NCBI GenBank assembly: GCA_964247055.1
Contig: OZ176053.1
Span: 10,354,001-10,418,000 of the forward strand
DNA from: Paragordius varius
Taxonomy: Eukaryota > Nematomorpha
Direction of reading: 5' to 3'
Length of the DNA: 64,000 nt
Under the pieces are notes generated by a model, which ran no database searches, was not told the DNA's origin, and worked only from the letters and a program-made list of their open reading frames with translations. This document shows, in pieces, positions 33,801 to 45,300 of the stretch (its first letter is position 1; each line of letters starts with the position of its first letter). Both the position numbers and the translations under genes were made by a program.

Positions 33801-36591
33801 TCCGAGATTTCGGCATAATAACTTTGGATTTGTTGTATATGTATCCAGAAGATTCTGGGCTATATACATGCCGCATTACCAACTCACAAGGCCAACAAGA
33901 ACAAAGCACCCGAATCATTTGTCAACGTAACTTATTGTTTTAAAAACATTCACAACAGGGGTGTCCAAAATATATATCTTAGCGGCTGCTATTTATTGTT
34001 TTAATTTATTTTGGGCCCTATTTTGGATGTATTTTCTAAATAATCGTAAATTTTTGATTGAAATCTATTTTTTTATTTTTTTAACATTTTTTAAAGCACT
34101 TTTGCCTACCGAAAAAAAGTGTTTTGGACATCCCTGGCGTCCAATAAATCAATGACTTAATTATAAATTTATCCAGTACGCTTTTTATCAAAACTCATTA
34201 TATCAGCATTAAAAATTACGGTGAAGAATATTTTATAATTATTTAAAATTACAATGTTTTTATAGCGAGCCAAGCGATTATGGGACAAACCTTGTTACCA
34301 CAAGGCATTGGGGATATTGAAGCATTAGAAGCTCACTTGCATGCAAAGCATAAACCGATGGAAGTTCTCGAACCTCAAAGTGCGGAAGCTCCAAAATTTA
34401 CAAAGTATTATAAGATCAAACTTTCAAATATTGATTTTCGAGCTTTGTGCTTGGTGTTTATAAAATTTTAAATACATTTTTGATTATCAGAAACTTTGTC
34501 GACAAAACAGTTAAAGAAGGGCAAAGAGTGTGGTTTGAAAGTCGCTTAACTCCGAACCGAGATCCTAACATGAAAATAATGTGGCTTAAAGATGGAAAAG
34601 CTATGGCTGCAAGTTTGATTTTCCCTGATTTAATTATATATCTTTTGGTTTAATGATCCATTTATATTTGTAAATTATTTCATCTAATTTTATGTAGGTA
34701 ACCGTATGAATATAATAAATGACTTTGGATTCATTGCCTTGGAGATTACATCGGTTATACCAGATGATGAAGGGGAATACAGTTGTATTGCGAGTAACCC
34801 TCTCGGAGAGTCTATAACATCAGCCAAACTTATATGTCAAAGTTTATTTTCTTTTTATCTGCAAACGTTAAACATATTTTTAGTCTAAATAAAAGTTTTT
34901 ATTAAAATACCTGTCAAATCTCTTTTTAACCTCTTTTCCGGCTATGTAAGCACTGTTCCTAGATATAACGTAACTTATTAGAGAAAATACTACACAAAAC
35001 ACACTAAATATTGTCCTATAGTGATTAATTATCTTACGTGGATTAAAGTCGGATATTTGTTTACAAATTGTTCTGTAATACCATCTGTATCTTAGCAAAA
35101 GGGAATGGCCCCAGAGGTGACATATATTGTGCGCCCTAATAGAAAAAATTAAAACATTTCCCAAACTACCGTTAATTTATATACAAATATTCTGTTTATG
35201 CATTAGTTATACCAAAAATTATATCTGATTCCCAATACCCACGTGGCGAGTTAGCCATCGAATCAATGGAAAAAATTCCACCCACGCAATCCTATGTGGA
35301 GCAAAGTATATCCATATCATAACATTTATCTTTTGTGCTAATTTTTATTGGCTTACGTTAACTATAATTTAGCTGAGAATATGAGTATTCATTTGCCGAA
35401 ATTTGTACAACCTTTACCGTCCCAACTCGCCGTAGAAGAAGATAACAATGTCGTGTTTGAAGTGCAAATTGATCCACCTACAGACCCTAACCGGATCATT
35501 AAATGGTACAAAGATGATCAAGAGATAAATGCAAGTGTGTGTAAACGATTTTTTATTTTAATGGATAAAAACAGAGACTTTTTTATAACTTTATGGCATT
35601 TATAAAAAATTAAAAGTGGACCAACTTACTAATTCCTTGATCTTGAGGGTTCAATTAGTTCCAATAGGTTGCATGTTACCTTGTTCCCATATATCATCAT
35701 GTTCCGATGCCGAAATTAGAACACCCGACTCCATACTTTGGTTTTATTAGTATCAATTGATTCTCATTTTAACTCCCCAAGAAACAGTTTTCCACCTTTT
35801 GACACCCCTGCGTTCATATATATATATATATGTATATATATAAAATCTGATTATTTAGATTATTCCATATAATCTAGATAAAATAAAAACCAAAAAATGC
35901 TAAAAACTTCCTTTTAAATTTTTACCTCGAATTCCTGGCGTAAACGGTATTTTATTAAAAGATTGTTTATACTGAAAAACGTCAAATAGTTTATTAAATG
36001 TTGGAAAACAAAAATATTTTAACAATTTTTAAGTAAATAATTATTTTAATTGTTCAAAGGCAATCGAATCGATATAGTTTGCGACTTTGGTTTCGTGGCT
36101 TTGTACATCAAAGGCGTCCGCGTAGACGATACTGGTCTTTACACTTGTCGTGCTATCAACCCACTCGGTGAAACGATGACATCTACGCATTTAATTATCA
36201 GAGGTATAAAATATATTAATATAAAATTTGAGATGTTAAGTTTAAATTTACATATTCGGCAATTCGTATTAAAAAACAATAGTTTTAATTAATCATCAGT
36301 TACACCGGAGTAAAATATTAATTGATGAAAATCGGATGATTTTGTGTTTTTCCCTATGATATAACCCAAGCTATAAAATTTTCTGTTTTAAATTTAATGT
36401 TAGGATCTGAGAATATTGTTAAAGAAAGTATGATGCCAGATCCAGAAACCACTCTTGCGAAAATCCGTAATTTAGAAACCTGGGAGAATGTTTTAACAAA
36501 CAAGCAAGGCGCCCGGAGTAAATTGAGCCAACGAATGGCACAACGGCATGCATCAAATGCGCCTTCACCTGCTACTTTGCCACAAAAATAA
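20821..36591 (+). CDS. kettin/sallimus-like muscle protein, 13 Ig domains, 32 exons
   Basis: Actin-binding sarcomeric Z-disc/I-band protein in the family. Exons: 20821-21385, 22084-23814, 23883-24026, 24576-24863, 25010-25153, 26436-26603, 26939-27160, 27628-27771, 27881-27922, 28437-28799, 29230-29373, 29585-29733, 29819-29936, 30021-30164, 30243-30344, 30430-30594, 30743-30886, 31009-31284, 31403-31546, 31739-32020, 32095-32238, 32387-32641, 32712-32855, 33403-33675, 33783-33926, 34266-34404, 34491-34612, 34698-34841, 35207-35305, 35373-35534, 36060-36203, 36404-36591. They give 2,478 residues. Ig1 is in exon 1; exon 2 is a ~500-residue Arg/Asn/Tyr-rich disordered region; Ig2-Ig13 follow. 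Typical Ig text: EARLEPKDDPNLKVEW, then GSRHHYIKDFGFVALDI and EDSGVYTCVASNKAG. Linkers carry the kettin spacer (N)PESLxxIQxLE, seen at exons 12, 15, 18, 20, 22, 24 and 32. Ig6 and Ig10 lack core residues. Exon 21 uses a GC donor. Confidence 0.85.
24416..24441. repeat. (TA)n microsatellite in kettin intron 3
   Basis: An uninterrupted run of TA dinucleotides within the intron before the exon at 24576. Confidence 0.9.
25334..25772. mobile_element. MITE A, copy 3 (longer, diverged; kettin intron 5)
   Basis: The left end ACCATTTAAACCTCGAATTA is followed by diverged AATTCACCCTTGA units; the right end runs through GGGTGAGTTAAGAG to AAATGGTAT. At about 440 bp it is longer than the other copies, because the AT-rich centre is expanded. 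It shares an intron with copy 4, about 290 bp away. Confidence 0.6.
26059..26345. mobile_element. MITE A, copy 4 (kettin intron 5)
   Basis: Left end TATACAGTTCAAATTCACCC with tandem CAATTCAAATTCA units; right end GGGTGAATGTGAATTG and GAATTGTAAATGGTATAT. About 285 bp, the same size as copy 1, with the shared centre TTAATATGAAATAT. Confidence 0.8.
27835..27877. repeat. (AT)n microsatellite abutting a splice acceptor
   Basis: More than 40 bp of AT dinucleotides end in AAAG, the acceptor of the 42-nt exon at 27881-27922. It replaces the usual pyrimidine tract. Confidence 0.9.
27992..28008 (+). other. candidate alternative terminal exon of the kettin-like gene
   Basis: A strong acceptor (TATTTTTTCAG at 27981-27991) is followed in the correct phase by four codons (G)KSIK and TAA. 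Used after exon 9, it would end the protein after Ig4. Skipping it and splicing to 28437 keeps the frame open through an extra 12 codons ahead of ATG ATG at 28475, so a long form is also possible. Which is used cannot be read from DNA alone. Confidence 0.45.
33066..33271. mobile_element. hAT-like MITE in kettin intron 23
   Basis: The text ACTCCAACCGCGGCCCATGG near the left and GAGTGTCACTG at the right resemble the ends of hAT-type elements (the CAGTGGTTCTCAACC...GCGGCCC style). The terminal repeats are imperfect, the target duplication is not visible, and there is no coding capacity. Confidence 0.45.
33956..34136. mobile_element. hAT-like MITE D, copy 1 (kettin intron 25)
   Basis: Begins CAGGGGTGTCCAAAA and ends TTTTGGACATCCCTG, so the terminal inverted repeats differ at one base in 15. 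At 181 bp, with an AT-rich centre, it has no gene. An 8-bp target duplication is not convincing. Related copies lie at 58369-58553 and, decayed, at 38460-38739. Confidence 0.8.
35606..35810. mobile_element. possible hAT-like fragment in kettin intron 30
   Basis: A patch richer in G and C than its surroundings that ends TTTTGACACCCCTG, the complement of a CAGGGGTGTCAAAA-type terminus. No matching left end is visible, so the call is weak. Confidence 0.3.
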
Positions 36592-36979
36592 TTGTTATAT
36601 AGGAGAGATTAATTATTTTTTATCTCTATACGCCTGCAACACTCGATTTATTTATATAACTCTAAGACTTGATAATAATTAAACTTATTTATATTTATAT
36701 TTATGAATTTGATAATTATATATGCTATGGATTGTTTGTCGGATTCGAATAAATATTTATGTAATGCAAAAAAGTGATATATACTTCTTTGATAATATGT
36801 TCCATTGGCTCTATTGCATTTGTTCCCAAAAGAGGGCGTACAAAAATCTTGGGGGTGGAAAAAATTTGGAGAAACGGCCTTAAATTTATGTTTACTATTA
36901 TTTAATAATTGGTCATTTATTATTATTTATAAAAATTACATTGTTGGGTAATCATTTTTAGTTAAATTTACTCATATTA
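36592..36979. other. 3' flank of the kettin-like gene
   Basis: Contains AATAAA at 36748-36753, about 160 nt after the stop codon, a reasonable poly(A) signal. The rest shows no recognised feature. Confidence 0.5.
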
Positions 36980-37198
36980 CAGTCATGTATCCTTTATTTT
37001 ATCAAAAATTTATTTTTTTCGTTAAATGGGTATAAATATTTGGTAAAGAATGGAAAAAACCAGAGCTCTATGGTATTAACAATATCATATTCATCAAAAA
37101 ATATAAGAATTGCCATAGAGCTCTTGTTTCCATACTTAGCAAATACTTATACCCATTTAAAAAAATAAGTTTTTTATATAATAAAGGATACGTGACTG
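36980..37198. mobile_element. Tc1/mariner-type foldback MITE
   Basis: 219 bp, flanked by TA on both sides (36978-36979 and 37199-37200). It starts CAGTCATGTATCC and ends GGATACGTGACTG, with inverted arms of about 95 bp meeting near a short centre. CAGTC ends and a TA target are typical of Tc1/mariner MITEs. No coding capacity. Confidence 0.85.
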
Positions 37199-38459
37199 TA
37201 TGTATATATAATAATGTTTTCTTTGCTAGTTAAAAAACAAATAAATGGATTTATTAAAGAATCCGCAATACATTCATAAATATTGCCCATTCTTCGTTTT
37301 ATAATACATATATTTGCATTTCAACCTTGAATCAATTGAAAATAAAACTGGAGACAAATTGAAAATCCACGTTTGCCTTCTATATGGAAAAAATATTTCA
37401 ACGATTACAAGATTTCATTGATTATGATTTTCCTAATATCATATTTACAGTTTTATCTTTGTTTTTTTGGGAAGAAGGGCATATAAGCATGCACATGAAT
37501 TTTTTATCAATTTGGCGGGGCCTGAACAAACAAAGGATGCACTGCTCTATTGGATGCATTTAGCTATGTGCTTTAAAATATATTTCCAATTATATAATTT
37601 CATCATTGCGTATTAAATCGCAAACTAGTGCTAGAAAAGAATACTATTTTTTAATGAGTAAAAGTACCTAGGAGGAGCGTACCCAATTCATTCCTAAAAC
37701 GGCTACCAGGCTTGACTTCAGCAAGGAAATCTTTTAATCTAAAAAAATCTTCAAAGATATCGCATATCTAAGAGTAATATTTTTATTATTTATGGTGTTA
37801 TCCGTTCGTAGAAAGTTAATTATCTTAATTATGATTATGCTAAAGTTTATGTTTATTAAATTAGATGAATGTTTAATAGATTTTGAATCTTATTGGCAGA
37901 AATCTGAAATTATATCTTGCAATCTCAGGCTTTTTGTGTATATGGCATTAAAACATTTAAAGTTTTTCAAAAATGGCTTTCGAAACTTATATTTAATCTA
38001 ATATAATACAAAGATATAACGTAAATTGGTTTACCAAAAATAAATTTAGCATTATGTGACCCAATTATTTTGAGTGTTTACGATAGGGGTTTATTTGCTC
38101 TCTGGTAAATTTATTTTTACTCGTGTTAATTGAAACCGTGTTGGATCGTACGTACATCTGTGAAGAGAATAAGTAACTCTATTATTTTATATTACTTTTT
38201 GGTATAATTTACTGCCTTATAAACTAATTAAGATTTAGATTATAAAAATATTATTAAGTATTTGAATTAATTATTTAAAAGTGTGTGAAAAGCAAGGATA
38301 AAATTTGTTTAAAAATAAGTTATCTGTCTTTGGCAAAAACTTTATCATATCAAAAATATTAGCCTACACACATCTTTAATGGAAATATGTAAAATGTGTT
38401 TTTAAAATTATTACATTTTCACCGTTTCTATCATGTTTTAAAATTAATAATTTAATTTA
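37199..38459. other. AT-rich gene-free stretch
   Basis: About 1.26 kb without a convincing reading frame. A small GC-richer patch near 37640-37740 has no recognised signature. Nothing else can be named. Confidence 0.4.
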
Positions 38460-38739
38460 AGGTTATAACGTTATCAAGTTTTCCGCTTATATTTTAGCAA
38501 CACCAGCCTCTTCGGGGCATATCGGATATTTACAATCTATTATAATATATACTTTAGTACAGAAGTATTTAACACATTCGCGGGCTACTTTGATATTTTT
38601 GTGTTTTTGATTTATTTTAAGGTCAATTTTGGATAATATATTTAAATAATTGTAAATTATTGAATGATATGCAATTTTCATTTTTTACCACATATTAGAG
38701 GACTTTAGCGCAAAGAAGAAAGTGTGTTACACACCCCTG
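38460..38739. mobile_element. decayed hAT-like MITE D relative
   Basis: The right end GTTACACACCCCTG fits the terminus of the 33956 element, and the interior shares GATTTATTTTAAGGTCAATT-like text with the copy at 58369. The left end is eroded and its position approximate. Confidence 0.4.
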
Positions 38740-40034
38740 CTTTAGTATCAAAAGTCTGCCAAAAAATAACAGCACAGTTCACGAAATCGTCGTTTCTGTC
38801 TTTGGGTAAAGTGACCAGATAGGCTGTTTTTCGCAGTACAGTACTGGGTTCTCAAAAAAAAACCGCGCCTGTACTGCGCTGACTTTTGTACTGCTTTTTG
38901 AAATAATTTTTTTTCATAATTTTGTTTAATTACCATTTATTTATATAAGTTTTGTTTGTAGAATTCGATAGAGTACCCTTAGTTAAAATAAATAAATGTT
39001 TTTTTTGCTGTAAAAAACTATGGCCTTTTATTTTAATATTTTATTTTCTGCTCTAATTATACATGGAGTTGAGTTTTGGACCGGTTAAATCGCTTATTAA
39101 TGCAGCCATTCGCGAAGTGGCGGAACTATCAATATGAGACTCCAGATTTAGGCCAACCTTTCACTCAGGGCTTCCGCAAAAGCGACCTCAATAAACAAAA
39201 AATAAATTAATATTTTAGTAAATTTATCTTTTGAAAATTCATTTTATTTCATATAAGTTTCAGCTAAATTAAATTTATTTGAGTTTACTGTAATTATAAT
39301 TTATCAAACGGAAAATTTTTATAATTCCGCAAATTATTTTTAAAATTCATTATATTTGGTTTCGATATAACCTTTTTTTTTCTAAGAATAAAACAACTTT
39401 TTTATGTTTTGGGCGGGAGGTATGTTCCTTAATTTTTTGCTTCCTTAAATAATTTTTAGCCAGTCTTTTCATTCTTTTGTGCATAAAAAAATTTATAGAC
39501 CTATTTTAATTTTGGCCCACACACACACACACATAATAATTTTTTTATTACTTTGAAATCAAAATAGTCAAAAATACAGAAGAAAATTGTAAAGCTTTTT
39601 TAGAAAAAATTTCGTAAAACCATAAATTGGAACAAATACATAAATCTGAAAAATATATATAATTTATTATTTTTAGATATTATTACTATAATAAAAAAAT
39701 AATTATTTATTAATAATTATGTCACGTCATATACCATTGATTGGGTAGACCCAGAACTATTTGAATGATTTTTGAATTTTACACTGTAGCAAAGTCAGCA
39801 TTTGAATAATTTATCCATTCACCTATCTTTTTTTCATCAACGCATAGTTTTACCTGCTATCAAATAGTAAGCTATGGAACAGAACTTTCATAAGATCGTG
39901 TGTGAATGATTTTATCTGCACGGCAACATCTTATAAAAACCAGATATATTGTTTCCCTCTATTTTTATTATCATATATTGGTAATTATATTGTTTTTGAC
40001 AATTAGCATTTTTTAAACAAACATACCATTATAA
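38740..40034. other. gene-free stretch with two GC-richer patches
   Basis: Patches at about 38750-38900 and 39060-39180 are richer in G and C than their surroundings and may be transposon relics, but I recognise neither. A short (CA)n run lies at 39520-39533. The remainder is AT-rich and unremarkable. Confidence 0.4.
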
Positions 40035-40599
40035 TCTATATATTTATAAAAATGGAAAGCTTGGTGTTCTATTTCCGGGAAACCGGTAGATCCATTCAAA
40101 TCCAAATGTCGAAAAAATATAATCATTAATGAATGCCCCGACAATATTATCGCCATTTTTTGAATTAACCCCCAGTTCGGGCTTACCCCGTGTAAAAAAA
40201 CGGTTTTTTTTGAAAACAGAAGTCCACAAAAATCGTGTCTTTGAGAGAATTTTCTGGAAAACGTGTTGGACTATTCAATTTCAAATATGATTTTTGTTTA
40301 CTTATATTCGATTGCGCCGAACATAATCCGCTCGCTTTTTTAATTAAGGCCCTCTCCCGCTCCTCCCGTAAAATGCCATTTTTCCAAAAAAATTCAAATT
40401 GTTAGAATCTATTTTCCGCCCAAGTAAACAATATATTAGTATAAATGCACCGTTTTGAAATTCCTATGAGATCATAGCTAATAAATAATGTTTCGAAATA
40501 ATCCACATATGTGGATCATTTTATTGTCCCTTTTTTAAAATATCCTCACCAGTCCGAAGAACTTCCTCGGGCTGCATAGCAGCACGAGATTTACGCTAG
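40035..40599 (+). mobile_element. non-autonomous Helitron, copy 2
   Basis: Same structure as copy 1: an A before TCTATATATTTATAAAAA, a GC-rich hairpin CTCGGGCTGCATAGCAGCAC then GAG, and CTAG followed by T. Compensating differences between the copies keep the hairpin paired (an extra T-A pair here). 565 bp, two internal units, no helicase gene. Confidence 0.88.
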
Positions 40600-40959
40600 T
40601 ATTATTATATATCCATATATATAACATATGATATAATTATATGTACATACATTTATATTAAATTTTTAATAAATTTATTGTTGGATATTTTAATTGTTAT
40701 TAATGAACTTATAAATAGTAGAACAATATCATTTAATATAAAACGCCAAAAATCCGGTTAAAAAATAGGCAAAGTGTGTTTTAATTTTGTACTGCGCCAG
40801 GGTTTTAAATATCTGGACACATTATCTTTGGGGGCTTACACAGTGCCCACAAAAAAGCAAAATATATGTATTTTCTGATAGAAATATGCATCGCTTTTGG
40901 TGTTTTTGATTTTGGTTATTACGAGTGATTAACACTTGAATACAACACATAGTCCTTAG

Positions 40960-41505
40960 ATTTAAATTTGGGTAGTTGGATACACCAGGCCTGTTTAAAA
41001 TTAAATACTTCAAAAAATATGGAAGGACTTAAAACCATGTCAAAAGTTTGCCTTTTATATAAAAATAATAAACCTAAGTATAAAAATTCATTCTAAAATA
41101 ATTTATATTATTCATTCAGAGGTAAAACCCAAAGGTAATAATTTAGCCAACATGACTTGTGTGCATAAGCTAAATATAGAAATAATGCAAAATATACCAT
41201 TCTTTCTGTTTATATTAAAGTTAAACATTTTAATAAAAAAGTAAACTTAATTTTAGCCTTAGAATAAAATAAACACGATATTTTGCAAAAATGTTTCGAA
41301 ATAAAAATGCCGCCAAAATAGTTTGTTATGGAACTTTTTTTCAAAACTAAATTTTATTTAGATTTTTCAGCTTTATATATAATATTTAATAGAATGGATG
41401 CATAAATTTATATAAGGACCGTTTCTTTCAGTAGTTTTTTTTTAAATATCATTTTAAAATAATCTGGGTATTTGGATATCCCAATTTGAATCGAAGTGTT
41501 AAGAA
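40960..41505. mobile_element. TIR element B, copy 2
   Basis: Reverse-complement copy of the element at 5277-5808. Matching landmarks include CCAGGCCTGTTTAAAATTAA, GCATAAGCTAAATATAG, CGTTTCTTTCAGTAGTTTTT and the end AATTTGAATCGAAGTGTTAA. Similar length, no coding capacity. Confidence 0.7.
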
Positions 41506-41569
41506 AGTTAGGGCCACTTTTGGGCAACCTCCATTTTGCTAAATACTTTTAAAAAAGTAAAACAATATT

Positions 41570-42300
41570 CGTTAATTTTAAATTTTAGATATGGACTCTC
41601 AAATTTTGAAAATTTTGGACCCGTCTTAATGGGCCTCGCAGGTTTTCTCAAACTAAAGGCATAAATGCCGAAATGCGCATTTTAAAATGTTAATTTGACA
41701 TTGAATAAGTTTTTTTAAAAAAAAATGATTTATTTAAAAATTGGATTTCCAGCATTTTGTTGAAGCTAGTTTTATGGTATTTTGTAATGTGGAATGTGAT
41801 TCGATGTTTTTAATTCAAATTATAAATAATTATTTGGCTAAGAACGCATTTTATATTATTTGTAGTAAAACGAATTTTTAATCGAAAATCTGAGTTGATG
41901 CAAATGTTTAGCATCATCGAATTATATAGAAAAGGTGTGTATATTTTATTATCTTAGTATTTATACCCTTTTCATCGTGCTTCTAAACATAGCTTCACAA
42001 AAATTTTGGTATAAAATAATTTTTAACCAAAATATTCATTATGATGTCAAAATTTAGCATATATTTAAATTTTTTATCACGCAATGGCGACATTTTTGCG
42101 TTTAGTTTACAAAAACTTGCTTATTTAGACGGGTTTAAAAATTTAAAACTTTTGGAGCCCCTAAAATTATAAATTATATTAAAATATTTTTTTATATATA
42201 TATAGTTTATGACGTATTTTAATGATATTTTCTGATTTAGCAAAATGTGAGCAAATTTTTTCATTTTCTAGGATATGATAGTTTTAAATCCTATTAAGCA
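41570..42300. mobile_element. foldback element C, copy 2 (partial or diverged)
   Basis: From about 41890 on it follows the right arm of 15485-16483: TTTAGCATCATCGAATTATA, GATGTCAAAATTTAGCATAT, then TTATCACGCAA and TTTTTTCATTTTCT. Text before 41880 (GCATTTTGTTGAAGCTAG) looks like the opposite arm. The left limit is approximate. Confidence 0.5.
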
Positions 42301-45300
42301 TATTTTCCGATAATTATGGACAATGAACTTTAAATTATTTTTTACAAGCGGCTTATAAATTTATTTGCCAAAAATTTTAACGACAAACTAAGAGAAAAAA
42401 ATAAATGAAACTAAAAAAGGTTCAATAAAGTTCACATTATCCAGCATATAGTATATTAAAATATTAAAACAAATAGATGTATAAATATACCTATCCTATT
42501 AATAATTACAACATAATGTACCATATAACACCTACATTTGAATTGAGCTTTTAAGATTCACGCAACCGCAAAAGATAAAAATAGTAATAATAATAATTAT
42601 AATATTAATCTCACAAAGAATGAATTTTTTTTCGAAAAATGCCGCCGACACTCATAAAACATGTTTAAGTTTTTAGTTCCTTGAAAAAACAACAACTTTG
42701 TCTCAAATATATAGTAGGATAATTGAGAGTTCACATAAGATACACATACAAATTTAAAATTTAGAGATTATGCATTTTTTATTACAAGAAAGGAAGTAAA
42801 AATTTGTTGCTATTCTACTAACTTATTACATATTAATGACTTAATAAAATCCATTTTTTTCAAAAAACAGTTATTCCAAAATCGATATTGGTAGCTCTGG
42901 TAAATTTTTCCCCCATAATAAATAATTAAGAAGGTCTATATAAGTGGCTGTTCTTGGTGTCATAAAATTTTTAAATTTAATTAAATTGAAATTTTGAATT
43001 ATATATATAACAGCCATTTCTTAATGAGTAATCTATATATATAATTTTATTTAACATAAACATTACTTGAAAATCATCATATATACAATTTTTTTAGTTG
43101 TGATAAAAATTAACAATAACAAACGATTTGCACAAAATTATAATAATTCTTATTCAATAAACTATATATATGTATATATATATATAAAATTAAATTATTT
43201 ATGTAATCAGGCTCAGGCCTATTTCTCCAGAAGTCTAGAGATAGGTGGTTAGCATGAAATGACAAGTGTCACACTCTTGTAAATATAAACACTTGAAAAA
43301 AAACCTCAAAATTAAGAAGCAATAAATTATTAATATAATATATATAAATTTAGTAAAAAAATATTTTTAATTGGACATTAATTATTACAATTACACTCCA
43401 AGTCTTCATTTAAAATTATATTTTTTTTAAATTAAATTTCCCCTCTTCCCCACCTATTTTTTATCAATCTATTCTTGTTACTGTTCGTAAGATATATTTG
43501 ACAAATCTATCCAAATTAATATAAATGACAACCATATGCCACTCACTCTAAATGCAAAATAAAATTTAAAAAGAATGAGGATTTAAATTTTATTATAACA
43601 AAATTGGGATAGATAAAGAATCCCAATATACATTTAACCATTAAAGTTTATTCTTACCTGATATAAATAAGATTAAATTAGGAAGACATCAATACTAATT
43701 CAAATTCCTATTGTTTTTATGGCACAATGCCTGATAATACCTTTAAAAGGACCTAATGGGCTCTTGACCTACAAGATAAGCTTTATGTATAAAATTCAAA
43801 CAAACCAAATATTTAAGTCAAAATACGACAATTTACATAATATAGTTATGTAATCATAGGTCATGGCAATATATCTTTCTTTCTCTAAGTCAAAAAATAA
43901 ATAAAAGATTGTTGTGTAATTTGAGAATCAATGGAAATTTTTTTTATAATATATAATTTTTTGTATCATCAAAATCTGTACTTAACCTTAATGCCATAAA
44001 TTATATAATATATTAATATATTTAATTTTTTTGTGACATTTTATTTAATATATTCCTGGACAATGGTTACTTGTCAAATTGCGTTGTGTATAAGTATACA
44101 ATTTCTATGATATCTATATTGAAAATTGTTTTTTTACAGGTCTATCGAATGCCAAAGGATACATATAAATCAAATATAAAAATGAAATAATTTATATTAA
44201 TATAATTAAAATATTTTTGCATTATGGAATTTATATTTTATAATTCTGCTAAATTAAAACCAATATTGAAATATTAATTATAAAAGGTGATTTCAATAGC
44301 TCAATGTTTGAAAAATTTGCTGGTAAGTTATTAATTGATTTTTTTATTGGAAGTTGCTTTAATTTTAACGAATCTATGATATTTTTGCATAATGTTTGAT
44401 CATCACGATATTTTTCCATATATAAATTATATTTTTTTAAAAATATATTATTGCTTTTTTCCTTATTTAATAATTATAGTATATACATACACCTGATAAA
44501 AAATGATGATGTATGGCTACACTCCAACGAGGCTTTTAATTTTGACCTTTATTTAATATTTTATAATAATAAGATAAAATAATAATTAATTGATTACTCT
44601 TTCCATTATGGTGCCAGCCAGGTAAAATATATAATAATAATAATTTATTGCATAAACATACATAGCCAAATGTTACAATTTATGAATCTATATAATATAA
44701 CCATAAAAATTATCTATTTTTCCTTCAAAATTTGGAAAATGAGGACTACATTTATTAATGGAAAATGCTTAGATCAAATTTTATTGTTGAAATTCAATAC
44801 TTACTATTAAAAAGTACATTAAAAAAATGAAAAAAAAGCTTGAATTACAATGTATCCTGTATTAGTAATATTAGGAGTTTTCAATATTCATAATGTATAT
44901 ATAATATAATTATAACTATTCAATAACACCTTTTAATCCTATTATAATTCAAATTTATATATACAATATAGGTGTTAGAACATGACAACTTTTTGAAAGC
45001 ACTTTAATTATTTTTATTTATTTTTTCTATACAAGTTTATCTAATACTATTTATCATTCGATTTCAATGGATTTAAAAAAATTTAAATTTAATATTTAAA
45101 AAATAATTATTGTTCTTTACCTTGACAAAAACGATGCGCAGTTTAATGCAAAATCCATCTTTGTTAAATTATTTATATAAATTTAAATCTATGCCTGCTT
45201 TATCATTATTTTATCAATTTTATCTGTAACCTTGTTTAAAAAAGCGTTTTGAAACGTTTATTTAGTTAACACTAAAGCTCGAAATATTCCAGGTCTTTGC

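Noticed and set aside
28475-36591. A separate gene starting at ATG ATG 28475
   Set aside because: The frame is open upstream to an acceptor at 28436 in the phase left by the exon ending at 27922, so one continuous gene is simpler. An internal start is kept as a possibility in the findings.
39060-39180. GC-richer patch as a SINE or coding exon
   Set aside because: No tRNA-like A/B boxes, no poly(A) end and no frame with a known motif.
43200-43300. Possible tRNA or small structured RNA
   Set aside because: A short palindrome is present but no cloverleaf, anticodon arm or T-loop consensus could be found.
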